Shown here in pieces: positions 23,782 to 37,008 of a DNA stretch of 64,000 nucleotides. The notes below the pieces were generated by a model that saw only the letters and a program-made list of their open reading frames with translations, did not search any database and was not told the origin of the DNA. Both the position numbers and the translations under genes were made by a program. Position 1 is the stretch's first letter; every line of letters starts with the position of its first letter. The stretch spans positions 25,001-89,000 of the forward strand of contig QVRM01002090.1 in the NCBI GenBank assembly GCA_003439945.1, in the 5' to 3' direction. This DNA is from Dermanyssus gallinae (Eukaryota > Arthropoda > Arachnida > Mesostigmata > Dermanyssidae).

Positions 23782-23948
23782 TTTTCGGGCTGACCCTCAG
23801 CCAAGATTTAACGTCCACGGAACTGTTTTTCACATTGCTTCATAGACGGACCCCCATAAATACAAATGTGCAACGGTGGGGCTCGAACCCGCGCACCTAT
23901 GTGTCTCCTCCGGTTGCGAGGCGGAGACTTAATCCACCACGTCACCGG
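23782..23948 (-). mobile_element. SINE-B copy 1, tRNA-headed
   Basis: On the minus strand, a tRNA-like head runs from CCGGTGACGTGGTGGATTAAG to box B GGGTTCGAGCCCC, then a ~90-bp body ending GGCTGAGGGTCAGCCCGAAAAC. Flanks GCTAATTAAGTAAAG (23767-23781) and GCTAATTAAATCAAG (23949-23963) form a 15-bp target duplication with two mismatches. A Pol III internal promoter is expected from the head. The body matches 45178-45345. It is not counted as a functional tRNA because it has a SINE body, a homologous copy and a duplication. Confidence 0.8.
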
Positions 23949-23963
23949 GCTAATTAAATCAAG

Positions 23964-24583
23964 CTCTACTACTAATGTCATTTGAACGGAAATATACTAA
24001 CGGAATGTTCGTTTGCACCAGTAAAGCACGTCAGTGGCTTTATTTCGTATAAGTAAGCATATGCTTTAGTACGCTTCAACGTATTATATTCTTATACGGC
24101 ACCCAACGTTTTTAGGTCCAGACCGCCCCTGTCCACTGGTCGCTTCAATGCCGTGTCCAAGGAGGCCTCACAGCTAATAGAAGTTAGGTATTTAAAAATT
24201 GGTTAGCCTTAAAGTAGCTGCATGGACGCTTCAGTATCTAGCATAGTACCCTCAGCGTGTGGGTACGCAGCTTCTCCCGTGGGCACTGACGTGAAGATCT
24301 AAAGGTGTGAAAACACACATAGCACTAACATACAATTCCGCAACAAGTACTCAGGTTTACCCATAAAACTTGCTCACAGTGTATGTAAGCAAAATCTTTG
24401 AAAATTGAAGCATAAAGATCATACTTAAGGTTGGAACTAGCCGCTCATGTAAATGTGTCAGGCAGTCAAAAAGCTCGCCACCCCATAACTTTAATGCGCG
24501 TCGAACAAGTGCATTGCACCACCTGGGTTATTCGTTATTATGTTCCGGGTTTGTTCGTATCTTATCTTCGTTATGCTTTCGAA
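23964..24583. other. No recognised gene
   Basis: Nothing beyond small frames. Confidence 0.5.
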
Positions 24584-24712
<129 letters not shown>

Positions 24713-27540
24713 GAGTGATCGTAATAATAATATTAGAAAAAAACAGGTAGCTCACACGGCAGCGGCAGCAGCAGCAGCAACTGAACTATGCCCACCGAAG
24801 TTCCACCTCCAGCTTGAATGGACAGCTGAATAGGTGACTAACCGAGCGACGACAAAAGCGACAATGTCCGATTGTTGTCCGTCACCCTATCCCCCGTGGC
24901 ACCGCATCTCACATGTAATAGCAGTATCATCACATACAATGCAATGTTAGCCGTACAACAATCCGTAATCATAACATACATATGCGTCGACAGCACACGC
25001 TCACCAGCGGCCGCACAGCAATAACTCGGCCGGGTCGCGGTCAGGGATCCAGCACGGCACGAAAGACCGTTTGCATACGGGCACCCATGCTCATACATAC
25101 ATACACAGCTCACATACAGTTCTTTTGCAGCGTTCCGAGCCCGACGTCATGGTCGCTCGCGCCCTTAGCAGGCGGCGCCATTCTCCCGTGCTGGATAGAT
25201 GATTGTTTCAGTCGGGCGTGATCTTCCTCTACTCTTCGCTGTCTCGTTGTCATCCTCGTCCCTGTCGTCTTGTTCATCTTCGTCGCCGCTTCCGTCGCTC
25301 AGAGCTTCACGCCTTATTCACGTCGTTCATTCTGCTGCTGCTGCAGAGGCGGCTCATTACTGTTTCGCCACTGTTTGGGTTTTGGCCATAGCAGCAGTTG
25401 TTACCGCATGTTGACCACTGTGTTGAACATTGTTGTTTTTGTTGTTGTTTTTACTGTTGTTGCTGTTTTTACTGTTGATGCTGTTTTTACTGTTGTTGTT
25501 GTTGTTGTTGCTGCTGTTGTTGCTGTTTTTACTGTTGTTGCTGCTGTTACTGTTGTGGCTGATGTCATAGTTCTCGCCGTTGCAACCGAGTGGCAAATAT
25601 AGAGAGACAAAAAGGGAGACTCCGTGACCTCAAATGACGCATCGCGACGTAATAGCAACGTAAACAATATGATGGCGAATATGACGGATGGCGTGCCCTC
25701 GTAAGTCTGTGCGAGCGTTCCACACTGCTGGGTAGTGTTTCTTGCCTGGATCATATTTTCCTTGCGAGACGAGGTGACAAAGCATCCATGTAGGCCTACA
25801 TGGCCTTTCATTCTCATCTACTTTTTGTCTGCTTTTCCTGTCTCGATTTCTGTTGCGTTCGCTCCTGTTTCTCATACGACCTACTCATATGTAATCTTCT
25901 GTTATTTTGTATGGAGCTTCGTTTGCAATTCTAGTGATGAGCGCAAATGCATTGCCGTTGAGGGTATTGTTGTTGTCGCTGTTGTATTTCATGGAAAGAG
26001 CTGTCATATAGCTCAGTTGCGTTGCCTTTATTGAAGTCTGCGATGCTCCCGCCAAGTCGCAAATGCTTTGTGCTGCGTTCTGCGTAGCTACCGACAGTAA
26101 TACTACTTTAAGGTTCGCTGGCTGCGGTATTTTGCAAGCGGACCTTAAAACTGCCGTTCAGGTTGCTTTCTTTGTACAAGCCTTTTTTCAATCTAAAATG
26201 AAATCAGTTAGGCACGAAGTTACCTATGAAACACGTGCAAATAAAGTGGGTCGTTGAATATACATGCTTATAGAATTCCTGAACAACTCCTCAATATGCT
26301 TTAGTGCGCTCAATGGTTCAAATCAGTGGGATTTAAACTATTCTTTTGAATTACAAAAAGCACACTTTGTATTAACTTTGCGTTTTTTTAAATAAAAGAT
26401 TTGATCAAGTAAGTAGCTATAACTTTATTTTTAAAGATACGGCATGCTCCGCATTGCCTTTACACAGGCCCTAGTGCTCGGCCAGCATATGCTTTGGTCT
26501 GTTGTGCCAGAACACTTCAGACATCGGGTACATACAAGACATATTTGCAAGCCGTTTCTGTTAGCTAGCATTGATCATATTTCTAAATGTTATATAGGCT
26601 CATATTTGCACTGGCAGGCCATTATTTCTGCGCGAGTACCACTTGACGCCAATAAATTAAAAAAAAATCATCTTTTACTGCCAATGCGGCATTGTTGATT
26701 AATCCCATACATGCAAGCTGTATTACCAAATGGGTTGAACACTGTTGTATACTATTATTGAATAATGTTACCAAGCAGTTCGACAGTGCAACAAATAGTT
26801 CGGTAGTAAGTTTAATCATATGAATCATATGGTTAATTGAATCGTGTGACCACACGATACGGCCTCGCCGAGCTTGTGCGCAAGTGTCTGCATTCGCTCT
26901 GTTGCCAATTAACCGTTAGGATGAGCTGATTAAAATCTGTACCTCTTCACCCGTGTCTAACTTTTTCTCTTGAAAATTTGCCGTAGTACGCCTGCCGTTT
27001 CAAATGTTTCGTCTCATAGCAGTCGTACACCTGTAGATGACGTAGTTTGCATTTCAGATCAACTAAGAATATTCCATCGTTATTTGAAGAAGCATAGTCC
27101 ATTTTAGCCTCGATGCCTTTCCCAAATTTCAACTAGGTGTTTGCACTAGGTAAACACGGCTCACTTAAGTAGAAAAACGCAGTAAGTGCCTCTCCTCAAA
27201 CGACTTCCTGTCTTATTCTGTGAGTCTAATGAGTAGTGTTCTGTAGCTATTATGTGGCGTATGAATGCGAATTCGTGCAGCGTTCCTGTGTGTTGATATT
27301 AATGTTTGTGCGCGAGGCAAGTGCCGGCGTATGAACACTTTTGGAGACTGATGGCCAACTTATTGGACGAGTTGGTCTGCCCCCTTATTCGAAGCCTTTA
27401 AACATTGTTTTTTTGTGAAATGTGTATATTTCACTTTTTTCACTAATTGCAATTAATTTACATATAGAGTGAGTGATTTATTTGCAAGCTTGTGTATGTT
27501 TGTCTATGTCGGTGCAATCGATTTACTGCTACGTCTAGCG

Positions 27541-27542
<2 letters not shown>
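24713..27542. other. Gene-free region with trinucleotide arrays
   Basis: 24763-24780 holds a short GCA run, and 25426-25563 is a GTT/CTG/TTT array. Frames of up to 138 codons (Asn/Ser-, Val- or Thr-rich) come from the arrays. 26300-27540 is AT-rich, without a recognised motif. Confidence 0.5.
25426..25563 (+). repeat. GTT/CTG-rich array with TTTTAC interruptions
   Basis: About 138 bp of GTTGTT, GCTGTT and TTTACTGTT units. The TTTACTGTTG block recurs four to five times, giving a higher-order pattern. Confidence 0.85.

Positions 27543-27592
<50 letters not shown>
27543..27592. repeat. (TA)n microsatellite, 50 bp
   Basis: Pure TA run. Confidence 0.95.
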
Positions 27593-27597
<5 letters not shown>

Positions 27598-30144
27598 AGG
27601 CATTAATATGTCTATATTTATTTATGCATGTGCAAACGTGCTTCGGGTCGGTGCGGAGGAAAACTAGATAGGCTGGTCCCCACGGCGCTGCTGCGTAAGC
27701 GCGCTATGGCAGCCATGGGGTCATTAGGCACACTTGTAGCACGACCAATACAAGTGTGACAGACACGTCAGACCCATTCGATGCTGGCTGAAGTGCTACC
27801 GACGCCAAGAACAGCTGGGATGACACCGATTACTACAGCAAGGGCCACCATCAGCACCACTTCTACAATTACTACTACTGCTATGACGTCTACTGTTGAT
27901 ACTCGACGACGAAGAGATAGACACAACTTTAGCTGTGCACAACAGGTCTCAAGATGTACATGTATTTATTGTAGGGGAAAAAACACCACAGAGGGGTATA
28001 GGTAGACGTTAAGAGACGAGAAGTAAGGGCAGGGAAAAGCGAGTGCGGGTGGGGAATAGGGAAGCCCGAGTGCGGGAGCAAGAAAAAGAAACGCCGGCGG
28101 TGTCGTCGGAGGTTGTCGGAGTTGGAGACAGAGACGGAGGTGGAGCAACACAGGGTTGGCGAAGGCCGGGGATGAGTGAACGAGCACTCAGTGACTGGCT
28201 CAGGGATTGAGGAGTGCCAGTGCACGAACGCTCGGCTTGACTCGGCTCCGCTCCCCCCGCGCGAAGTAGATCAATGCCAAAAACTTAATCGCACGCTGAC
28301 AGACGCTGCTGAAGTTGACAGACTGGCAGAACACCCTCTCTTTCTTTCTTTCATTCCTTCCCCCCTCTCTCTCTCTCTCTCTTCACCTTCCTAAGGTATG
28401 AGGGTAGGTTGAAGGCAGACACCAAACGAACCGATGAGATTCTATCATCTGCATCGTAGAGGAGCAGGCACGACAGCCAGAAGGAAGCCTGCTGTGTCGA
28501 TGCTGGTGGAGGTGAGGCGACGATGACCACAACGAGAACAGCAAGCAGCCACGATTACTGGGCTATGAGGAACGACCGGGCAACCGACCGAATAACGAGA
28601 GGGGGGGCGGTGAGTAAATGAGTATGGGGAATATATGTATGCATGTATATATATTTGGAGAGGGAGAGAGAAGAGGGGGAAGAGGATGCGGGTAAGAGTG
28701 ATACAGATAGAGAGAGAAAGGTAGACGAATGATAATGCATCGTCCGCTTGCTGTCGAACGACGAGTGCGCTGTTGCGGACAAACTGAGTCGCAGATAGGG
28801 AGAGAAATAGAGATACATTGAGGGTCGGATACACACCCGCGAGGGCGGCCATGGCAATGGCTGGCTAGATATAGAGAAGTGGGGGAGGGAGGGGGCGTTT
28901 TGCCGCGATCAAACAACTCGGGACAAACTCAACGGGAATAATCGGGACGTCCAAGTGGGGTATGCTCGCAAGGGTCGCGGCAAAGGAAAAGAAGGAGGAA
29001 GGACAAGTACCTCGTTTTGTAGTAGTAGTAGTAGTAGCGTTTGCTGCAACGACAACAGCGAAGGTCAAGCAAGATGATGGAAGACGATGCACGATGAGTA
29101 AGTAGCTTGAGGCGGCGAGACGACGTCGTAGGCAGAGAGAGCGCGAGGTGGCGGGAAAGAAGGGAAAGCCGAAACGCCTATGCGCCGGGAGGGGTGGTCG
29201 TAAAGTGGACGGAAGGCGGTGCATAGAGAAGAACAGAGGAATTCTGAGGTACAGATAAAGATGAATCGAGAGTAAGAAGGACAGTGCTAAGAGAGAGAGA
29301 GAGAGACAACCGAAATTCCGAAATTAAGGCAGGCGGATGAGCGGCCTAGGTGGCACTTGACAAGGCCAGTCACCAATCGAGAGAGAAAAAGTGGGGGGGG
29401 ATTTTGGGGTGGGGGAATAGAGTAATGTAGAGAGGTAACGAGATGCACTTATCTGAAAGCTCTTATTGCGCTCATATATCGGTGGGGAGTGACACGCGCC
29501 GATTTGCGTCCGGGCGCCCTGCACACTGCAAACGGGTGAAGTCGTTGTCACTGTCTATAGCAGCAGTAGTAGTCGTAGTAGTTGTTGTTGTTGTTGTTGT
29601 TGTTGTCGGTGGCGCCATCGGCCGCCATCGTTATCGACGTCGCGTCTAGTTGGTCTACTCGAGCAATCTGCTTAGCACACACTTAAGGGGAGAACGTGGG
29701 CAGGGTTAGGGTTAACCCCCCGCCGCTAACTCCCCGCGTTGACTGAACCGACAAACTGAGCGGCGGGCGGGCCGGCCGAACGCCCCTCGTCGGCAACACT
29801 ATCGGTTATCGCTGTCGTCATGGTCGTCACTGTTGTTGTCACCTCGGTCAGTCACCAACTGGCAACAGCTACACTGTGACCGCTTCTTCTGTGCGCCGGA
29901 GTTCTTCTGTCGGAGTTTGCCTTGTTCGCCCCAAGCTTGGGCTCCGAGTCGATGGGCAACGTGGTGCTAGTGGTCGCCGGTAAGCCGCTGCTGTTGGTGG
30001 TGATGGTTATGTACCTTTCGGATATTTCGCATGTGGGTGGTGAATGATGAGCAAGGGGATATCGTGCATTTGTCATTGCTACTAAGCGTTAGATGTGGCC
30101 ATCAGCAGACTCAAATAGGCATTTCTGTCACTATGATCTCAATC

Positions 30145-30148
<4 letters not shown>
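27593..30148. other. Purine-rich, gene-poor region
   Basis: Long G/A-rich stretches on + at about 28000-28150, 28600-28720 and 29215-29440, with a CT-rich run near 28340-28390. TAG and GTT trinucleotide runs occur near 29023-29040 and 29562-29609. Minus-strand frames are Ser/Pro/Leu-rich because of the skew. No domain recognised. Confidence 0.5.
29562..29609 (+). repeat. GTA/GTT trinucleotide run
   Basis: GTAGTAGT followed by eight or so GTT units. Confidence 0.9.

Positions 30149-30190
<42 letters not shown>
30149..30190. repeat. (TA)n microsatellite, 42 bp
   Basis: Pure TA run. Confidence 0.95.
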
Positions 30191-30193
<3 letters not shown>

Positions 30194-32342
30194 TAAGCAG
30201 GCAAACGCCTACACTGATGTCATTGCCTTGCAGTAACATCTCAACAAGCATACATTCACAAGGTGACCGCTGAGTGGTCAGGAGAGTGAGTCGTAACGCT
30301 GCAATAAGCTGTAGCATTAGTAGAAGTAATAGTAGAGATATATGAATTCATATATATGTATGTTTTGTCGGCGAGACGGTGTGGGATAATGTGGCCGAAT
30401 TTTGGGTTCGGTCATTGAACGACGCATGCCCTTTCTCGAAACAATTGTTCAGAAGATTTGACTTGACTGAGTTCAGACTTTAATTAACGTTATAGAGAAG
30501 TAAATAAAATTATTTACCATATTATACGCCCTTAGCAGCAGCAGCAGTGGCCAGGACGAGTAGCTAGAAAAACTCGCCAATGTCACGGGCCTTTAGCTCA
30601 CATCCCGCCTCCCCCCCCTTTTCCACTGCGAACTCACCTTTCGCCTGTTAGTCGAAGAGCATACACATCCTATACACAGGTAGATCTACACAGTCACACA
30701 TATTTACTACGCATACATGCTTGCACACACAGCTAGATATACAAGGGCGCATGCAGCCGCTCTCCTGCTGCAAGATGCGGGTTTATTGCTAACATGGCGT
30801 CTCTTGCGGCTCACCGGGAGTAGCCCGGGGAGCAGCGAAATCGAGACAAAGGAGAAGACTGAATGAAAAACAGAACAGGCGCCAGAACAGAAGGAAACCA
30901 AACCCATTTTATTCTTCCACCTCCATCCGACCAGAGAGCAATAGCCTAGACCCTTCAGCAACCCCCATGCAAGCGCGCGCGCGCGAGAGAGAAGAGCGAG
31001 AGAGTCTGCAAGCGTGCGAACAGCGGCCGCGTTTGCGCACCCCGACACGCACGGCGGACACATAGACACAGGCATAGACAGCGCCCCCCCCCCCCCCCCC
31101 GCATACGGGTGGTCACCAACCAGCAGCCATTTGGCCATTAATGCAACAAAAAACGAAAAGCAATTTTATCCATCGTCGCTGGCCGGCACCAGTCAACTCA
31201 ACAAACGCCGATCGGCTCCCGGTCGTCTCCTGGTCGCTCTCTCTATGTCGTTCTGTCTCTCTGTCCGTCTGTTTGCATGTATGTATGTAGGTGTGTCGAC
31301 CTGCCCGTCAATCTACTTTTGGTGGGTGGTAGAGAGAAGCCTATTTGCGGATTGCCAATGTGTTTGTTGTGTGCATGAATGTCTATATGTATGTGTGTGT
31401 GTGTATGTGTATGTGGGTATGCATGTGGGTATATATATGTGTTTGTACATGGCTAGACGCATACGTGTCAACTCAAGTGGAAATGTTTCTAATGAGCTTT
31501 GCACAAAAACACAGCTCGTCGCCGTTCTCGTCGCTGCTGCACATGGAAGTAGCGGCAATGCCGTCGCCCGTGTTGTTGTTGTTGTTGTCGTCGTCGCCGT
31601 CGCTATTGTTATTATTGTTTCTGCGCTTGTTGTTGATGTTGTTGTTGTCGCTGTTGTTATTGTTGCTGCTCTTGTTGTTGTCGTCATCGTTCGGTTTGCT
31701 TCCATGGCATCTCGTTCTTTTCTTGAGCGGCCTTCTGTTTTTCCTCGCTGCTACCTGAATAAAAGCTGGCGGGGAATCAGGAGTAGTCGGGTCGAGTGGA
31801 ACAAAGGTATTCCGTTTCGAAATTAAAGGCAGTCTCTGTCGTCGTCGTCGTCGTCGTCATCGTTATCGTGGCTGTTACTGTTGTCGTTGTTGCTGTACAC
31901 TCACTGATGGCAGCATGAGGAAGGAGCATAGAACCGAACTACCCCTAGAGGAGCTGTTGCTGCTGCTGCAGCCGCTGCCGCCGCCAGCTACCCCAATAGA
32001 GGTTGCTGCAAGGTAAGTCCATTACACATACTGGGCGCATACAACGAGCCACGAACTCACGGACCCACATTTTCTCAATATATAGACACATATACACACA
32101 GAGACACACGATGTTGAGCGTCGCTCTGCGACGAACGAGGCCTGGTTACATTATTATTAGGCGCGCAATGCCTACAGGCGATGTTGAGTCACGTCGCTGG
32201 TACAGAAAAAGAAATCAAGCAGAATGTAGGACTGCTGAGAACTGTAATCGTGGTTGAGCGTGTTGGTATTGGTGGTGATGCTGATGGCCTGGTCTTGGAC
32301 TTCTCATATAAGGTGTTTTATCTTCCCTGGCAACAGACGCGG

Positions 32343-32348
<6 letters not shown>
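30191..32348. other. Gene-free region with poly-C, CG and GTT repeats
   Basis: Includes a (CG)n/(GA)n run near 30973-31000, a poly-C run at about 31084-31100, TG-rich DNA near 31388-31440, GTT/GTC arrays at about 31572-31690, a GTC run at about 31832-31860 and CTG units at about 31950-31985. The 270-codon + frame at 31014-31826 runs straight through these repeats, has no domain and an improbable composition, so I do not call it a gene. Confidence 0.5.
31572..31690 (+). repeat. GTT/GTC/CTG array
   Basis: About 120 bp of imperfect G/T-rich triplets, Val-rich on + and Thr-rich on -. Confidence 0.85.

Positions 32349-32385
<37 letters not shown>
32349..32385. repeat. (TA)n microsatellite, 37 bp
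   Basis: Pure TA run. Confidence 0.95.
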
Positions 32386-32389
<4 letters not shown>

Positions 32390-32719
32390 ATGCCTAAAAA
32401 TTAGCAATAGGAATTATCTTAAAGCTGCTTTCAGAACCGTATAATCTCAACGCACAGACCGCATCTGTCGTGTTACTCGGTTCAACTATTGCATATGGTC
32501 TAGTCAACACAAATGTCCAGGTATTGTAAAACTGTCAATTAAGCTTAGATTGATGTCACTTTGTAGATTGTAAACAATGACAGTAAATGAATAGGCCGCT
32601 CGCATTATAAAATGCGCGCATTGGTTCTGTGCAAATCAAAATATCTCCCATGTACGCAAACGCAGTGAATGCGCAGTTTGCACGCTGTACACATAAAATA
32701 TAATATTATATTTTTATTG
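32386..32719. other. No recognised gene
   Basis: AT-rich; nothing seen. Confidence 0.5.
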
Positions 32720-32960
32720 TTCGAAAATGTCACGCCAAGGAACACTCCGACAACCATGATGGAGGATTTCAGCTACATCGCAAAGTGCAAGTAATAGGGA
32801 AGTGACCTGGGCGGAACCCATACTGTGCTTCGGCGGGTGATGAAAATTGAGACTTACTGAAGAAATATGCCTGAATGCAGCCGTCTATCGTAGCCGGCCA
32901 ATTGAGGTAAAAAAAAAAGCAACGACTCCCTTCCAAGCCAACTGGATCCTGTCGCAACAA
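32720..32960 (-). pseudogene. LINE reverse transcriptase scrap (QYGFRPGH box)
   Basis: Minus strand reads SSPAEAQYGFRPGHFPITC. The QYGFRPGHST-type block is a hallmark of LINE RT fingers. After a frame change, DVAEILHHGCRSV resembles the following helix. No motif A or YADD could be found, so only a fragment remains. Confidence 0.5.
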
Positions 32961-33815
32961 TTCTAAATACTTATGATAGTGTGTTTACAAATGCAAATAT
33001 ATGTGGCGTTCGCGCTTCGGTCTACGTGGCTTCATTGGGAGACGTCGACTTAAACCTTTACGTTTTTTGCTCAAGACTTTGCGTGCGCCCTAGGTCTCTA
33101 GACATATAATGATAGGTATTGTGAGCGGCCATCGCTTTGCTGCTGTTGTTGCTTCGCGGCAGCTATGAAATTCATACGGTGGCGACTTCCTAGCAACACT
33201 TCGGTTGTTGATTAGTTTTTAAGACTCACATGAAAAAAACAACATGATGTGGTACCGTCTCGCACAGAATCCATATTATTTTTCAATACTGGGAACTGCA
33301 TAGTCGAGCGCCCGTTGAACAAGATCTGTTGACACGGTGTCGGCAGTCTGGACAAGGTGCCAACAAACGATTAACTCATGAACTCGTACAGAGCTAAAGA
33401 TAGGAATTCCTCCACAACCTTGTCTCTTTCTCTCGCCTTGATAGCGACCGCTTTGAGAGAATTCAGAACGCTTTAAGCATTTGGAATAGTCGCTAAACGT
33501 CCTGGTCTGTTCCGAGGAGGAACATGGTGTTCGAAAAGATGTGACGAAGAGCATTTCGTATACTGCATGTATGAATTTTTATCAGAAAGGGCAGTATATC
33601 GGTTGGCTGACCGAGAAGCCCCCTAACGCGGACTGAACCGTCGTCGTTCGGCAGATAAGTTAATTTAATTCTCAAATCCCACAACGCCGTTAGCTTGAAT
33701 CTTCTCTTAAATGTGAGACCTAAACGCTCACTACACATTTTTGTTGAGCTGTGTTTTAGGATATTTTCTTTTAATGACATTAGTAGTCTCTAAGCGTTTT
33801 ACCTAGATACACCTT

Positions 33816-33817
<2 letters not shown>
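32961..33817. other. No recognised gene
   Basis: Two minus-strand frames of 92 and 95 codons (33276-33780) overlap and show no domain I recognise. Confidence 0.4.

Positions 33818-33858
<41 letters not shown>
33818..33858. repeat. (TA)n microsatellite, 41 bp
   Basis: Pure TA run. Confidence 0.95.
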
Positions 33859-33862
<4 letters not shown>

Positions 33863-34410
33863 TTTTTATAATTGTAAAGTAACATTTATCGTTGTTCCTG
33901 TTCAACGGATGCGGCCCGTTGAAAAGTCATCTAAGGAAATGTTTCAATTTTTTCCACTACACCAAAATGGCGACGCGGTCTATACAATTTTAGTATGGAT
34001 ACCTTTCAAATAGAACTCACTAAGCTGTACTAGAAAAACGTATTTGATTAAAAAAGGTTTGTCGTAATCAACTAGAAAGCAGACGTTCCGCAACAACTTA
34101 ATTGAGCGTCCTGGCGTCCCTGGGCTTTTTTTTTGTAGGATTTCTTGAAGACCAAGGTGTTGATTAGTAAACCCGTTACTATTGACGAGCTGAAGAAAAA
34201 TATTTGGCGGGAGATTTTAAAAATAACGCTCAAGTTACGCCAAAAAGTCATCAAAATAGTGGACATTGTATATACAATGCCAAAAAGTACAGGGCCATCT
34301 GTATGACATAACGTCATGTAATGTAATTTTTAATAGAACTCGATTTATGGCGTTACCTAGTCTACTTTATGTCCAAATGTTTAAAACCCTCAAGTGACTC
34401 TTGTCGCACC

Positions 34411-34411
<1 letters not shown>
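33859..34411. other. No recognised gene
   Basis: AT-rich, small frames only. Confidence 0.5.

Positions 34412-34447
<36 letters not shown>
34412..34447. repeat. (TA)n microsatellite, 36 bp
   Basis: Pure TA run. Confidence 0.95.
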
Positions 34448-34448
<1 letters not shown>

Positions 34449-35884
34449 TGGGAAAGAAAAAGATAAAAAGGAGAGATAGGACCAAGCTAAAAGCGGATCG
34501 GCATTGTGTGCCACAGCATGGCATCGAATCGATTGTGTTACGTGATAGGTTTTTTTGACACCACTGTCACTTCCTTCCCACTGGGAGCTCTCGAATGCCA
34601 AATGCAGCCGCAACAGTGGTTGCACTAGCACTAGCATAAACGCACACAAGGCTAGGAAATGTTATTGGCCCGATCCAGTCGCGCAGCAGCAGCAGCAGCA
34701 CTCATGTGAGGTCTGCTAGTGCTGCGTTGCAACGGCGGGCGAGGTACAGGGACACCTCGAATGAGAGGAAAAAGCACATATATTTATAGGTAGCTGCCGC
34801 CTAGGTAAACATTTATCAACGTTCCTGCATCTCTTCCTGGCGGGTCGTTGACGACGTATGGCTTTACCGAGAGACACAGAGAGAGAGAGAGAGAAAAGGA
34901 AATCCAGAGAGAGAAAGCGGAGAAATCAAGCGAGCAAGAACGAAAGAAAGAAAGCATGAACCGACGAGAAGAGAAAGCCTACGTGCCACGGCGTGTTAAG
35001 TCGACGCATCAGAGGCGATTGCCGAATAAGACTAGCTCGCCGAGAAACACCGAAATATAGGCCGCCAGGCTCCAGGAATCCAATCGGCGTCCAAACCTCA
35101 CTCATCCGCGGCTCTCTCTTCCCCAGCCGACATTGCTCCCTGCCCGACTGCCTTATTCTGCATAGCAGGGCTGCACGCTGTTATTGTCGTCATTGTTGGT
35201 CGTTATGTGTCGGCCCTCATGTGCAGTAATTCTGCCCGCGGGAAATGGGCGGCTCGGGCAGAGGCGAGCGGCTTTAGAGGATTGACGATGATTCGTTTGG
35301 TTGGCCTTCATTGGCCGGCCAGCCAGCGACGACGAAGGCGATGGCAAAGATCGGGAACAGCGGGACGAAGAACAGGAGAGGGAGAACGAAGAACGGTAGA
35401 GGAGGCGAGACGCGCGGAGCGGACGATGACGGAAAGACGAAAAAGACGAAGTATCCTAGGCACCTGGTAGGTATAAGTCAAACACACCCAGACGAAGCTT
35501 TTGACATCATTCGCACGCACGAACTCTAGCCGGGCTCTCCTTTTCCACTTCTACTGCTCGCCGCTACCCTATCCGCAGTGTGCGCCACGAGATACTTCTG
35601 CTCTTTCGAATAGACGACTCATTCGTGTATATATACCAATACAAGCAGCACTAAGATCTCCGAGAGAAAGAGACATAACCTTCGGATTCCTAAGTAGATT
35701 GTGTGCGTCACAGCGACGAGAAAAGCCCGCTAGCCTCTAGCGAATCGCTTGTAATGCTAAACAGGGCAACAGCAGCAGTAGATCATTTTGACACGACCTC
35801 ATCCAGTCGCTAAGAGAGCCGGCTATGATCTAGCCAGTCCACGATGAGTTTTTTTCAAAATATTTACCACATATTTGCCCGAAG

Positions 35885-35888
<4 letters not shown>
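34448..35888. other. GC-richer gene-free region, purine-skewed
   Basis: A CAG run near 34684-34702 and a GA-rich block at about 34866-34960. Arg/Glu/Lys-rich + frames come from the skew. No domain recognised. Confidence 0.5.

Positions 35889-35931
<43 letters not shown>
35889..35931. repeat. (TA)n microsatellite, 43 bp
   Basis: Pure TA run. Confidence 0.95.
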
Positions 35932-35938
<7 letters not shown>

Positions 35939-36986
35939 ATCACATTCAGAATAATCACTATTTTGTTAAATGGCAGATCTGCTTAAGTACATAGGCACAT
36001 AAGTGTACCCATTAGGCAAATTGTCACATTTTAAACTAAGCGTCTTACGACGTACTTTGAACGCTCAACTTTGCCTATGTGCAGTAAAGGTCTTTATTGC
36101 TGTCAGAATCATGGTCGCCGCGACGCCCTTGTGCAACATAAACACTGCAGTTGCCTTAGGCTCGACTTGGCTGACATCATATAACGTGCTGAGACTGAAG
36201 CTTCTATGAGCAAGAATATAAGCTTCTATAATAAAAATAATAATTAGTATTTGTAATATAATGACCGTCTCCTAATTCCCTCCTCATAGATAACTACTGC
36301 TGCTGCTGCTACGACTACCACACTACGACAACTTGATCTCTTGCCCCGCTCTGGCTCGAGGCCATAGACTTTGGCTCCCCGATCTCCGAGCTCTTCTCTC
36401 TCTCTACCTAGGTCTCTGCTGCGCTTTCATATTTCCTTGCTCCTTCCTGATGCCTGATAATACCTTGACGCTGTTGGCCGTCGCCGAGATGACCCGACAA
36501 AGTCAGATTAATTATTTTTGAAATCTAAATAACGAAGGATTATTCCCCGGCGGCGCTCACCCACTGCCGATGCGGCTGCTGCTGCTGCGAAACCGAACAA
36601 CCGCCGCCGCCACCTGATCATCCCCCTAACTCCACGACGTTCTCCCTTGCCGGTCGGTCGTCTTTTGCCCTGAAGGAGAAGCAGCGTGGTTCGGCAGCGT
36701 CGCATCTCCTCGGCCGTGAGTGGGGGGACCTTTCAGCCACAGCCCAAGCAGACGATGATCGCTCAACCATCCTGTCACTGAATAATAATGAGCGACACTG
36801 TGAATTAATGAACCTCAAGCCGAGCCAGCGCTCACTCTGCTTAAACTTTGCTCCGTTTCTGTTATCACTCTTTTTCCCGCTCTATCTCTCTCTCTCTCTC
36901 TTCATCGCTTTCTTTGCACTTGCCTCGACCAAGACGCGAAGGTGCAAAAGACAAGTATATAGTCGAAGCCTGTTCTTCTGTTGTTG
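35932..36986. other. No recognised gene
   Basis: Contains CTG units near 36298-36312 and 36570-36590 and a CT run near 36886-36902. Nothing coding supported. Confidence 0.5.
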
Positions 36987-37008
36987 TATATATATATATA
37001 TATATATA
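36987..37008. repeat. (TA)n microsatellite, 22 bp
   Basis: Pure TA run. Confidence 0.95.

Noticed and set aside
23860..23955. Functional tRNA gene on the minus strand
   Set aside because: The tRNA-like head continues into a repeated body, has a second copy at 45.2 kb and flanking duplications, so it is a SINE.
29702..29717. GGGTTAGGGTTAACC as an interstitial telomere repeat
   Set aside because: Only two TTAGGG units, and arthropods normally use TTAGG; too short to mean anything.
31014..31826. 270-codon + frame as a host gene
   Set aside because: It crosses poly-C, TG and GTT repeats, has no domain and odd composition, and overlapping frames exist on the other strand.
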